Assembly (NCBI RefSeq): GCF_000007925.1 | Contig: NC_005042.1 | Location: forward strand, 806,001-870,000 | Direction: 5' to 3' | Source of the DNA: Prochlorococcus marinus subsp. marinus str. CCMP1375 | GTDB lineage: Bacteria > Cyanobacteriota > Cyanobacteriia > PCC-6307 > Cyanobiaceae | Length of the DNA stretch: 64,000 bases | Shown: positions 1 through 7,912 of the stretch, piece by piece | Layout of the letters: every line of letters begins with the position of its first letter | Numbering within the stretch: position 1 is the first letter of the stretch | Translations under genes and position numbers: made by a program | The notes under the pieces: generated by a model | Seen by the model: the letters and a program-made list of their open reading frames with translations, nothing else | The model's database searches: none | Told to the model about the DNA's origin: nothing

Positions 1-330
1 GGTAATAAGAATTCACGACAAATTTTTAATGATAATGAAGATATAGCTTTCTCTAATATTATAAGATTTAGGGCCGCATCATTTAACCTTATTGGTGAGA
101 AAGGATCACTAAGACCATTCGAATTAGCATCCTTGCGTTTGATGAACTTAATTGAAGTAGCTTCTAATTGGAATATTTATATGAAAAATCAAACTTTTCT
201 TACTCAAAGAGGAGGTACATTTTTAATTGATTCGGATGAAAAACTGTTATATTCATATAGGTGTCAAAGTTTATTAGGCTTCTCTGAAACGATGGAAGAG
301 CCTGTAAAATTCTTAAAAGCTTGGCTTTAG
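1..330 (+). CDS. Peroxiredoxin-like (AhpC/TSA-type) protein, C-terminal part
   Basis: The reading frame is open from the first base of the window, so this is the last 109 residues of a gene that starts outside it. A TTG at 133 could look like a start but lies inside the continuous frame. The end of the protein (motif GGTFLID, then LLYSYRC and a final FLKAWL) resembles the C-terminal strand and helix of the AhpC-TSA_2 peroxiredoxin-like family. That family adopts a thioredoxin fold and is presumed to act on peroxides or thiols. The catalytic cysteine region is outside the window, so activity cannot be judged. The zinc-ribbon gene follows after 4 bases and is probably co-transcribed. The family call is from pattern memory. 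Confidence 0.6.
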   Translation, partial: GNKNSRQIFNDNEDIAFSNIIRFRAASFNLIGEKGSLRPFELASLRLMNLIEVASNWNIYMKNQTFLTQRGGTFLIDSDEKLLYSYRCQSLLGFSETMEEPVKFLKAWL

Positions 331-334
331 TATT

Positions 335-538
335 ATGGGAGAAAAAATATGTCTGAGATGTGGCTCTCGAAAATTAATTGCAGATAGATCGTTAGGAGGA
401 AGAATAGTATGTTCTGCTTGTGGTGCTACGGCTTTTAAATCACAAAACTTCAGCATTAACTTGTTATCGAAAAAAGGAAGTAATAGAATATTATGGAGTT
501 GCTTAGCAATATTAGTTTTAATTATTATAATAACCTAA
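335..538 (+). CDS. Small zinc-ribbon membrane protein
   Basis: A 67-aa protein. It has a CLRCG pair near residue 6 and a CSACGA pair near residue 27, forming a four-cysteine zinc-ribbon knuckle, followed by a C-terminal hydrophobic helix (about residues 51-66) that probably anchors it in a membrane. It starts with ATG 4 bases after the peroxiredoxin-like gene, which suggests a two-gene operon. Function is unknown. Such ribbons usually bind zinc and mediate protein or nucleic-acid contacts, and nothing here indicates a partner. Confidence 0.65.
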   Translation: MGEKICLRCGSRKLIADRSLGGRIVCSACGATAFKSQNFSINLLSKKGSNRILWSCLAILVLIIIIT

Positions 539-550
539 TTTAAATACTTT

Positions 551-1351
551 TTAGGCTGGCGATGTTCTCCAGTACCCCCCTATATTCCTTACAGCTATAT
601 TGAAATCATATAAATTACTTATATTTTCAGATGTTATAACTTTTTCAGGTGTTCCATCTAAAATTATCTCTCCTTCTTTTAAGAATATCACCCTATTCGT
701 TTCTTTTATTATATTTTCAATATTATTAGTTGTATACAATAATGTGATCCCATTTTTGCTTAAATTGCTTAAGTTATTAAGTAATTCATAGTTCGATCTT
801 AAATCAAGCATATTGGTTGGCTCATCTAAGGCTAAAACTAATGGGTTGTTAATTATAGACCTCGCAATTAGTACTCTTCGTTTTTGCCCATCTGAAAGTT
901 GTGAATAATACTTACTAACTTTAATTAAGTTTAAGCTATTCATTAATTCTTCCAAATTCTGTTTTTCTTTTGTTCCTATTAAATTTCTATTTATCACACC
1001 GAATGTCCCCTGATAGCCTGAAAGAATAATATCCTTTGTTAGCATATTACCTTTAATTCTGGTATCTATTTCACTAAAAAGAAATCCAATCTTAGTACGA
1101 AGCTCCCAAATATTTATGTGGTTTTTACCAAAGATTTTAATAAAAGATTCCTTATCTACTATAGGATATTTAATTCTAGCAATTGTTTTTATAAGAGTTG
1201 ATTTACCTGAACCATTAGTACCAATAAGAACAGTATTTTCTCCTAGTCTAAGTTTTAGGTTTATGTTATTCAGAACTCTTTTATGCTCGTACCATATATT
1301 TAAATTCTTAAACTCTGCCCAAGTACCATCAATCAAAATCTTTGACTCCAC
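551..1351 (-). CDS. ABC transporter ATP-binding protein, ModF/PhrA-like (COG1119 type)
   Basis: A single nucleotide-binding domain of 266 aa. Walker A GTNGSGKST is at residues 44-52, the signature LSDGQ at 152-156, Walker B with DEPT at 176-179, and a late TT-N switch region replaces the usual H-loop histidine (LLYTTNN). There is no membrane domain, and no permease gene adjoins it. The arrangement resembles the COG1119 group, annotated as 'molybdenum transport ATPase/photorepair protein PhrA', whose real role is unclear. The nearest upstream gene on the same strand is the Rieske oxygenase, 84 bases away. Substrate cannot be inferred from the sequence. Confidence 0.75.
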   Translation of the reverse strand: MESKILIDGTWAEFKNLNIWYEHKRVLNNINLKLRLGENTVLIGTNGSGKSTLIKTIARIKYPIVDKESFIKIFGKNHINIWELRTKIGFLFSEIDTRIKGNMLTKDIILSGYQGTFGVINRNLIGTKEKQNLEELMNSLNLIKVSKYYSQLSDGQKRRVLIARSIINNPLVLALDEPTNMLDLRSNYELLNNLSNLSKNGITLLYTTNNIENIIKETNRVIFLKEGEIILDGTPEKVITSENISNLYDFNIAVRNIGGYWRTSPA

Positions 1352-1435
1352 ATTATGTATAATTCATAGCTTGAGAATATAAAAATCAATAAATATAGCC
1401 AATTCAACCAGGCAGGTCTTCTAATGTTGCTCATC

Positions 1436-2773
1436 TTATATTAAGACTACTAGGAAGCCTATTGGTATCAGTATTCTAATCAAGATATTGATGAATAAGC
1501 TTCTAGAGTTTTCTTTAACGCGAGTATTATTCGCTGGGGGGTAAAGCATAGCAATATCTTGATGAACAGTATTAGTATCAGTATTAGTTGGGAATAATTC
1601 CCATGGGTTATCTTTTATATTTGAACTTTTAAACCAATCCCAATAATATTGAACCATTTTATCTTCACCAAGTAACTTTATATTATCTTTTTCAACAAAT
1701 CCCATTTGGTTATTATAGGTTTGAGTCCTTAATATCATATAGTCCTCTGCAAAAACCTTGTAAAATACTCTATGCTGTAATTTTTTAAATAATAATAGTT
1801 CTGTGATAAATTTATTTTTCATAAATTTTCTATAATGTCTAACTATTACTCTTGCTTGATTATTTGAAAGTGGTATATGATCAAGAATCTGAATATATCT
1901 AGAATCACTTGGGTCTCCTTTATAAATTACTACCCTTCCAGGTGGTAAAAATTTAATTCTAATAAATTCTTTATTACCTTTATCCTTGTATTTATATTTA
2001 CTCTCAATTTGATTCTTTTCTCTTGTGATTTCCTGATTGAAACTTGTTATTACCTTACGATTAACATCATTGTCAGGAATTGTCTCACCGTGAACCCAAA
2101 ATAAATGAAGTATGTCTATGTGGTTTTCGACAATCCTTGCCCAGTCACATTTAAAATCTACTATTACCTCTTCATACGCATAGTCCGATATATCAAATCC
2201 ATATGATTCAACAAATCTTGTTTCTAACTGGTCCGTAACTTCAAAATCCTTTAGGCTTGTCTTCGCATTTCCTGTGTAGTAGATATATATATAGTCACCT
2301 ATCTCTTTGCATATGTATTGGTATAAATGTATTTTAGAAGCATAATTATTATAATTATCATCAACTATATGGTTGCAGGTTATTCTATTTAAGTTTGTAC
2401 ATTCCCCATTAGAACTGAATCTTGCTCCATGATATGGACATACCAACTCTCCGTCTATGACCTCACCACCTATAAATGATGCTCCCCTATGCGGGCATAG
2501 GTCTTTAACGCAACGCAAATTGGATTCTTTATCTCTATAAATTACAAGCGGCTCATTGAACATAGTAAGACAATATGGAGTGTCTTCTTTAAGCTCTCTT
2601 TTACTGCAGACCGCATACCATCCTAATAATCCATTCTTAAGTTGATTTGATGGTTCCTTAGCTTTAGCATGACTTTCCTTTTTCCTACTGTTTTCGTTAT
2701 GACTATTACTAGTTATAGAGGTGTCCTTGCCAATCTTTAAATCATTCAATTGTGCAAGAACTTCATCTTTCAT
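1436..2773 (-). CDS. Rieske non-heme iron oxygenase, pheophorbide a oxygenase-like (Lls1/PaO group)
   Basis: 445 aa. A hydrophilic N-terminal tail (about 1-46) is followed by a Rieske domain with CPHRG (C93, H95) and CPYHG (C112, H115) binding the [2Fe-2S] cluster. A mononuclear-iron site follows, with D220-x2-H223-x4-H228. The last about 20 residues form a hydrophobic helix that could anchor the enzyme to membrane. This layout is that of the PaO/Lls1/Tic55 group, which oxidises chlorophyll breakdown products or related tetrapyrroles in plants and cyanobacteria. The exact substrate here is unknown. It lies upstream of the ABC ATPase on the same strand and near pcb, consistent with, but not proof of, a role in chlorophyll metabolism. 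Confidence 0.8.
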   Translation of the reverse strand: MKDEVLAQLNDLKIGKDTSITSNSHNENSRKKESHAKAKEPSNQLKNGLLGWYAVCSKRELKEDTPYCLTMFNEPLVIYRDKESNLRCVKDLCPHRGASFIGGEVIDGELVCPYHGARFSSNGECTNLNRITCNHIVDDNYNNYASKIHLYQYICKEIGDYIYIYYTGNAKTSLKDFEVTDQLETRFVESYGFDISDYAYEEVIVDFKCDWARIVENHIDILHLFWVHGETIPDNDVNRKVITSFNQEITREKNQIESKYKYKDKGNKEFIRIKFLPPGRVVIYKGDPSDSRYIQILDHIPLSNNQARVIVRHYRKFMKNKFITELLLFKKLQHRVFYKVFAEDYMILRTQTYNNQMGFVEKDNIKLLGEDKMVQYYWDWFKSSNIKDNPWELFPTNTDTNTVHQDIAMLYPPANNTRVKENSRSLFINILIRILIPIGFLVVLI

Positions 2774-2884
2774 AGCTTATTTCCTTTTTAAGCAAGGAAT
2801 TTTGCTCTAGCGTATGTCTGATATTACAGTACTCGATTCATAAGCCACCAAATAAAAGTTAAATTTATGAGGATCTGTTGCGTG

Positions 2885-2933
2885 AATACACACTTTATTA
2901 GTGCTAAAACAAATATTCATTTCAAAGTGTATT
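2885..2933. repeat. Imperfect inverted repeat in the spacer upstream of the Rieske gene
   Basis: The arm AATACACACTTT (2885-2896) pairs with AAAGTGTATT (2924-2933), giving about ten base pairs with a two-base bulge and a loop of about 27 bases. Loosely T-rich sequence follows on the plus strand. It lies between two minus-strand genes, in the leader of the Rieske oxygenase gene. It could be an operator or an mRNA structure; no plus-strand gene ends just before it, so a terminator role is not obvious. Confidence 0.3.
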
Positions 2934-2980
2934 TGTTTTTCACTTTTTAAGATCAATTTGGCAAAAAGGAATTACTCGCC

Positions 2981-3166
2981 TCAATAATTCGTCGTTTCCG
3001 TGTTTTCTAAGTAAACGGTGGCTTCCTCTAGGTCATTACAGAATTTGCAACTTCCGAGATAGCATCCTAGGTAACGTAGGAACGAACTCTTTCCACCTGT
3101 TAACTCGTACTTGTGGATTGTTCCTCCTTGAGGTGTTGTGTATACAAGCTCTGGTAAAGAAGCCAT
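2981..3166 (-). CDS. Small hypothetical protein with three cysteines
   Basis: 61 aa. I do not recognise a family. It has a cysteine-rich centre (C-Y-L-G-S-C-K-F-C) and an acidic C-terminus, no clear signal peptide and no membrane helix. It is transcribed away from pcb and towards the Rieske gene, from which it is separated by about 200 bases. Its ATG and its base composition, less AT-rich than the surrounding spacer, suggest a real gene. Metal or redox roles for the cysteines are speculation. Confidence 0.5.
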   Translation of the reverse strand: MASLPELVYTTPQGGTIHKYELTGGKSSFLRYLGCYLGSCKFCNDLEEATVYLENTETTNY

Positions 3167-3661
3167 TTGGATTTCATGTTTCCTAGAAATTGCATTTATT
3201 TGCTAGCTTTAGCAATAGGTATTTCTTCTTATCGATCTTAGATTATATTTAATTTATAGCTTTAATTAATCTTTTCTATTTTAATGATTAATTCCTTTAA
3301 TTTCTGAAATTAATTTAATTCGGGAAATATTTTGAGGTAATTTTCAAAACTTCTGAGCATGAGTAATCAAAATCAAATGTTATTACATTGATATCAAATA
3401 TCAAATTGTTTGGCTTCGCCCAGTTTTGCTTTAAACGGGAATCCATTCATTTTTCTCTTAATATTTTCCTTATATTTCATCAAAACGCCAGTTCTAAGAA
3501 GACGAAACCAGATTTTATAGATATTGACTTCATTAGATTGAGTCACCTTTTTTACAGCAGATAGTAGCGATCGATAACAGTTTCAATAAGCCATGTAAAT
3601 TTTCTAGCTTTATTTTGCAACTTTTGTATATCTTAGATCCGTATTTTATTACATATCACTC
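3167..3661 (+). promoter_or_regulatory. Long AT-rich upstream region of pcb
   Basis: About 495 bases without a convincing gene separate the divergent small ORF and pcb. A 10-codon reading frame near 3359 ends at once and has no support. I find no consensus -35/-10 pair I would defend. The length is striking in a chromosome where most spacers are under 100 bases, and suggests that the pcb promoter, a long 5' leader or a small RNA lies here. This is inference from position only. Confidence 0.4.
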
Positions 3662-4723
3662 GTGCAGACCTACGGAGACCCCAACGTTTCCTATGCATGG
3701 TATGCGGCTAATGCTGGAGCTGTTACAAACAAATCCGGCAGGTTCATTTCTTCGCATATTGCGCATACGGGCCTCATTTGCTTCGGAGCTGGTGCAAACA
3801 CCCTTTTTGAATTAGCTCGTTACAACCCTGATTTGCCCATGGGCTCTCAAGGGCTTGTTGTACTCCCTCACCTAGCTGGACTTGGTTTAGGTGGTATTTC
3901 TAACGGCGTATTTACTGATACTTATCAGTTACTTGTTGTAGCCATCCTTCACTTGATCCTTTCAGGTGTATATGGCGGTGGCGGCATGCTTCACGCCTTT
4001 AGATACGAGGAGAAACTCGAAAGCTATCCTGCTACTTCAAGAGCCAATAAGTTTAAGTTTGATTGGAACGATCCAGACAGACTTACATTTATTCTTGGAC
4101 ATCATTTACTTTTCCTTGCTGCTGGAAACATTCAATTTGTTGAATGGGCCAGAGTTCATGGAATTTATGATCCAGTCGCAGGAGCTGTTCGCCAAGTTGA
4201 GTATAACCTTGATCTTGGAATGATTTGGAACCATCAGTTTGACTTCCTTTCTATTAGTAGCTTGGAAGACATTATGGGTGGCCATGCTTTCTTAGCATTC
4301 TTTATGGCTGCTGGTGGAGTTTTCCATATCCTCACCAAGAATTACGGCGAATACAATTCATTTAAAGGAGCAGACCTTCTTTCAGCTGAATTTGTACTAT
4401 CAACATCATTAGCAGGAGCAGCTTATACAGCGTTCGTTGCTGCTTTATGGTGTGCAAGTAATACCACAATCTACCCAGTAGATCTTTATGGTGATGTTCT
4501 TCAATTCAAGTTGGGAATAGCTCCTTACTGGATTGACACAGATTCATCCCTAGCTGCAGATGCCCACACTGGGCGTGCATGGTTGACCAATGTTCACTTC
4601 TTCATTGGATTCTTCTATCTTCAGGGACATTTCTTCCATGGTTTAAGAGCCCTTGGATTTGATTTCAAGAGTATTGGCAAATTGTTTGACAATCTTGAAA
4701 CTTCAGAAACTACATTGAACTGA
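3662..4723 (+). CDS. pcb: Pcb-type chlorophyll a/b-binding light-harvesting protein
   Basis: 353 aa, six hydrophobic spans, of the CP43/IsiA family. Pcb proteins bind divinyl chlorophyll a and b and form the peripheral antenna of photosystems in Prochlorococcus, replacing phycobilisomes. Many histidines sit in the membrane spans (for example in AHTGL, ALPHLAG-like VLPHLAG, ILGHH and GHFFHG), as expected for chlorophyll ligands. The protein begins MQTYG, the usual Pcb N-terminus, so the GTG at 3662 is chosen as start although no strong ribosome-binding site precedes it. The length fits the shorter (PcbA-like) members rather than long PcbC-type ones. Which paralogue it is, and whether it is iron- or light-regulated, cannot be told from this copy alone. 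Confidence 0.93.
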   Translation: MQTYGDPNVSYAWYAANAGAVTNKSGRFISSHIAHTGLICFGAGANTLFELARYNPDLPMGSQGLVVLPHLAGLGLGGISNGVFTDTYQLLVVAILHLILSGVYGGGGMLHAFRYEEKLESYPATSRANKFKFDWNDPDRLTFILGHHLLFLAAGNIQFVEWARVHGIYDPVAGAVRQVEYNLDLGMIWNHQFDFLSISSLEDIMGGHAFLAFFMAAGGVFHILTKNYGEYNSFKGADLLSAEFVLSTSLAGAAYTAFVAALWCASNTTIYPVDLYGDVLQFKLGIAPYWIDTDSSLAADAHTGRAWLTNVHFFIGFFYLQGHFFHGLRALGFDFKSIGKLFDNLETSETTLN

Positions 4724-4772
4724 TCAATTAATCCTTTTAGATTTAATTCTTAGTTCTTTAGTTCTAATCTAC

Positions 4773-4798
4773 AAAGCCCTGCTTCGGCAGGGCTTTTT
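4773..4798 (+). terminator. Rho-independent terminator after pcb
   Basis: A perfect 10-bp stem (AAAGCCCTGC paired with GCAGGGCTTT, 4773-4782 and 4787-4796) closed by a TTCG tetraloop and followed by Ts. It lies 50 bases after the pcb stop codon. This is the clearest terminator in the window and fits a highly expressed monocistronic antenna gene. Confidence 0.92.
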
Positions 4799-5192
4799 AT
4801 TTGAATTGTTATTAAAAAAGTATAGATTGGCCGTTCTTTGGTATTTTTGGCTCCGTCTCCACTAAAAGATATCTAGGAGGATTTTAAATATTAAGAAGAC
4901 TCATTTTAATAACCTCAGTAATTATTTATGGCTAAAAAAGCTTAAATGCCTGCCTACATTTGTGTGTTTTACAAAGTCAGAAGTCTGTCCTGCTTTTGGA
5001 CATGCGCCCTAGGGGGTTAATAATAGTTCTATAGTTTCTTGAAGTGGATATTTACTTGAATGGGTTCTTTTGAGGATGTCTCTAAAAAAATAATTAGGTT
5101 ATATCTGAGATTTGACCATTTCTAATACTTCTCTTGATTTTGCTAAACATAGTTAAAAGGCATTAAAAAGGCTGTTAGCACTTGGATTTAAT
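4799..5192. other. Gene-free spacer between the pcb terminator and the initiator tRNA
   Basis: About 390 bases with no reading frame I would defend on either strand. It contains a short hairpin (TGTCC at 4986-4990 pairing with GGACA at 4998-5002) followed by the locally GC-rich run GCGCCCTAGGGGG near 5005. This could be part of a small RNA, but I recognise no known family (no Yfr1 or Yfr2 motif, no 6S, SRP or tmRNA feature). Confidence 0.3.
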
Positions 5193-5269
<77 letters not shown>

Positions 5270-5318
5270 ATGATTTACCAAGCATACATCCGAATGCGCC
5301 AGGGACTTATTGGATTAT

Positions 5319-6296
5319 TTACTTTTCCTGAAATCTTAGTTCCCCTTCAACTTCTAATTTCACCCCAGGATTAATCTTTAAAACGATATCTTCTAGCTCT
5401 TCAAGGCTTACAGGGGTGATCCAATCAAGCTGTTTTAGCAAATGAAGGGCAACCGCTTGCTTTGCTCTTCTAGAGCCATCTTCAACTTTTATGGCAATGC
5501 CCATCCCTTCTCCAATTTTGCTGAGGCATTGAATTCCTTCTGAACCGCCTTTGCTAATTAGTTGGCCGTGTGATCTTTTAATTACTTCTGTATCAAATCT
5601 CCCTTCTCCTGCAATAAGTTCTGGTTCTCTTATCATTGCCCTACTTATTTGCTCCAATTCGTTATGACTTGAACCACTTAATTGTGCATAAAGAAATGCA
5701 ATTTGAAAAAGTCCTAGCCTTAATGTAGGTGCCCCACAATCATCTCTTGCGGTTACTAGTTCTTTCGTTGATATACCTAGCATTTCAGATACTCTCCTAT
5801 TGATTTCTATTTGAAGTGGATGGTTAACTTGCAAATAACTATTTATTGGCCAGTTCATTTTCTTACATGTTGCTAGAAATGCAGCATGTTTCCCTGAGCA
5901 ATTATGTTCTAGGCTGCTTTTTTTGCTCTTGGGAACTGGACATTGCAGTTGTTCAGCATTTAATTCAGAATTCCAAAGGAGTTTAAATGACTCCCTTGCA
6001 TGTTTTTTTGTACCAGAATGTGAGCCACATGCAATTGCTAAAACTTTTTCGTCGTACATAACTTTTTCATACGCACCACTACTTATAAAAGGTATGGCTT
6101 GAAATGGTTTTAATGCTGATCGTATGAATGTTTGATAATTTGAGTCGCCAGCCTTCATTAATACTCTGCCTTTCCTATCACAAATAACAGCATGAACATT
6201 ATGAATAGATTCAACATATGAACCACGCTTAAGATAAACTTTTAATGTTGGAGTTCTTTTATTATTAGAAGTATCCAATGCTTGTATTATGTCCAT
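5319..6296 (-). CDS. L-asparaginase II family protein
   Basis: 325 aa, matching the Asparaginase_II family (Rhizobium AnsA-like), which is unrelated to the E. coli enzymes. Recognisable stretches are RGSYVES near the N-terminus, IACGSHSG, NCSGKHAAFL and RDDCGAPT in the middle, and KGGSEG towards the end. These carry the conserved Ser, Lys and Cys residues of the family. It hydrolyses asparagine to aspartate and ammonia in the cytoplasm, possibly for nitrogen recycling. The ATG directly abuts the stop codon of the upstream ycf36 homologue, so the two are co-transcribed. Family assignment is firm; substrate in this organism is inferred. Confidence 0.85.
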   Translation of the reverse strand: MDIIQALDTSNNKRTPTLKVYLKRGSYVESIHNVHAVICDRKGRVLMKAGDSNYQTFIRSALKPFQAIPFISSGAYEKVMYDEKVLAIACGSHSGTKKHARESFKLLWNSELNAEQLQCPVPKSKKSSLEHNCSGKHAAFLATCKKMNWPINSYLQVNHPLQIEINRRVSEMLGISTKELVTARDDCGAPTLRLGLFQIAFLYAQLSGSSHNELEQISRAMIREPELIAGEGRFDTEVIKRSHGQLISKGGSEGIQCLSKIGEGMGIAIKVEDGSRRAKQAVALHLLKQLDWITPVSLEELEDIVLKINPGVKLEVEGELRFQEK

Positions 6297-6803
6297 TTAA
6301 TTAATTCTTATATAAAAAAAATAAGATGTTAGCAAAAATATAAACAATATTAATAGATATTTAGTTGTAGTTTTTATTTTTGAAATTATTGGTAAAACTT
6401 CTTGTGAAGCTATAAGTTTATCTCTTAGTAGCCATGATGAAGGCTTTTCCCAGTCTTTGCCATCATGCCAATCGCTTTCTTCATAAGTAATAGTTTTGGA
6501 TAATAATCTTTTGTATACATAATCCCAACCCCATAATTGTCTAAGAAGAATTAATATAGGTATGATTATACTTGAAAGAAATGATAAAGATATGAGATTA
6601 AATATATTTAACCTCAAAGTATAACTACCAGTACTTATTATTATGAAAAATGGGAATGAAATAATCCATGTTAGGAATAATTTTTTAATAAAGTTGTTAA
6701 TACTTTTAGTAGGCCATGAAAAAAATAATGAATTTGTTAGTTGAGTAAATTCATCTGAAGGTCTTTGCTCTATTGGAACAGGAGAGTTTAAATAGCTTTC
6801 CAT
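6297..6803 (-). CDS. Ycf36/CGLD27 family membrane protein (DUF1230)
   Basis: 168 aa. The N-terminus PVPIEQRPSDEF and the phrase FFSWP are characteristic of the Ycf36/CGLD27 family, conserved in cyanobacteria, algal plastids and land plants. Three hydrophobic segments lie near residues 40-62, 70-90 and 145-165, with a Trp-rich loop containing WHDGKDWEKPSSWLLRD between the last two. The biochemical role is not settled; plant work links the family to iron or oxidative stress. It sits between rsfS (11 bases upstream) and the asparaginase gene (0 bases downstream). Confidence 0.75.
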   Translation of the reverse strand: MESYLNSPVPIEQRPSDEFTQLTNSLFFSWPTKSINNFIKKLFLTWIISFPFFIIISTGSYTLRLNIFNLISLSFLSSIIIPILILLRQLWGWDYVYKRLLSKTITYEESDWHDGKDWEKPSSWLLRDKLIASQEVLPIISKIKTTTKYLLILFIFLLTSYFFYIRIN

Positions 6804-6814
6804 GATTAATATAT

Positions 6815-7168
6815 CTAGTTTGAGTATTTATATAGAGTTCCATTGCTCCAAAATGACTCTAATTCATAAAATTTTCTTTCATTAGGTTGGAAAACATTGA
6901 TGATAATATCTCCGTAATCTAAAAGAGCCCATTTACCTTCATTTACTCCTTCCTTCCTAAGTGGAATAATATTGGCTTTTTTGTTTAGCCTATCTTCTAT
7001 TGAATTTATAATTGACCTTACTTGAACATCAGAAAGACCTTCTGTAATTAGGATCCAATCTGCAATACTTGATACTTTATCTATTTGAATTATTTGTATA
7101 TCTATTGCTTTAAGATCATCTGCAGCTTTTGCAGCTAGTTCTATGACTTTTTGACTATCCATATACAT
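6815..7168 (-). CDS. rsfS: Ribosomal silencing factor RsfS (Iojap family)
   Basis: About 117 aa covering the complete RsfS domain: an N-terminal helix with AAKAADDLKAIDI, then SIADWILITEG, a helix SDVQVRSI, and the segment KWALLDYGDIIINVF near the C-terminus. RsfS binds ribosomal protein L14 and blocks joining of subunits under poor nutrition. Possible starts are GTG at 7174 and ATG at 7168 or 7162; the first ATG is reported. The start overlaps the end of the DUF3318 gene, so the pair is translationally coupled. Confidence 0.9.
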   Translation of the reverse strand: MYMDSQKVIELAAKAADDLKAIDIQIIQIDKVSSIADWILITEGLSDVQVRSIINSIEDRLNKKANIIPLRKEGVNEGKWALLDYGDIIINVFQPNERKFYELESFWSNGTLYKYSN

Positions 7169-7790
7169 TTTCACTTGTTATTGATTGTTTTGAACCTTGT
7201 TGCTCAGCCATTTCTGCTCTTGCTCTTTCGGCACTTTTTCTAAGTGCTTCTAAGCGATTTTCATAAAAGCTTCTTCTTTTCTTTTTTCTAGTATTTTCTA
7301 TAAGCTCTTTTAAGGCGCCACCAAGGCTTTTATATGCATTTGGTACGCTGTAACCAAATCTACATGCTAGGTCAATAGCCCTTTCATCTGCTGATATTGC
7401 ATCTTGAAGTCTTTTTTCGGAATTATTTTTCAAATACAGCCTGTACCCAGCAAAGCCAGATAGACCTAATGCTAAAAGAAGTAATAGTCCATCTTGTACC
7501 CATAGTTCTCCGATAGCTCCTCCAAGTCCTATTGCAAGAGCTGCCATCTCCCATCCATCTCTAGGGATGGTATCGTTTTGAATTCTGCCTACTTCATGCC
7601 AGAAAAGTAGGTTCCTATGGTCAAGAGCCAAGTTGTCCCATTGTTCAATATCTATCTGAATTTCAACTTCGTCACTTCCAATTTCCTCAAGATCTATAAG
7701 CGGAGGGTCTATTGCAGCAGCAGTTTCAATGAAAACCCAGCTTTGGTTTTCTGGAGGTAATAGCCCTTTTAGGCGCTGAAGCTCACTCAT
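7155..7790 (-). CDS. DUF3318 family cyanobacterial membrane protein
   Basis: 211 aa. The N-terminal part is soluble and acidic (MSELQRLKGLLPPEN, then LDHRNLLFWHEVGRIQ). Two adjoining hydrophobic segments near residues 82-117 follow, then a charged, helical C-terminal half with a basic KKKRR run. The HEVGR-type motif and layout match DUF3318, found throughout cyanobacteria without known function. The HExxR-like WHEVGRIQ stretch resembles a metallopeptidase motif but lacks the second histidine of HExxH. It heads a minus-strand run with rsfS, ycf36 and asparaginase, divergent from carB. Confidence 0.7.
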   Translation of the reverse strand: MSELQRLKGLLPPENQSWVFIETAAAIDPPLIDLEEIGSDEVEIQIDIEQWDNLALDHRNLLFWHEVGRIQNDTIPRDGWEMAALAIGLGGAIGELWVQDGLLLLLALGLSGFAGYRLYLKNNSEKRLQDAISADERAIDLACRFGYSVPNAYKSLGGALKELIENTRKKKRRSFYENRLEALRKSAERARAEMAEQQGSKQSITSENVYG

Positions 7791-7912
7791 AGTTTCTGCT
7801 TTTCAATTTAAACAACTTAGCTAGTATTTGAATGTTAGTAGCTACTTGGTTAGCTGACTCTTATCAGCATCTATAGAAGCGAACTGAAACTCAGAACAAA
7901 TTATTAAAACCA

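Noticed and set aside
133-330. Separate 65-aa gene starting at TTG 133
   Set aside because: The frame is open to the window edge and the upstream residues read as continuous protein, so it is the tail of a longer gene.
3567-3575. GCGATCGA as an HIP1-like palindrome
   Set aside because: It lacks the full GCGATCGC and appears once; HIP1 is not enriched in this window.
3615-3815. Reading frame overlapping the start of pcb
   Set aside because: It is in another frame over the strongly conserved Pcb coding sequence and encodes no recognisable protein.
5175-5184. TTAGCACTT resembling half a CIRCE element
   Set aside because: No opposing GAGTGCTAA half-site, and no chaperone gene is adjacent.
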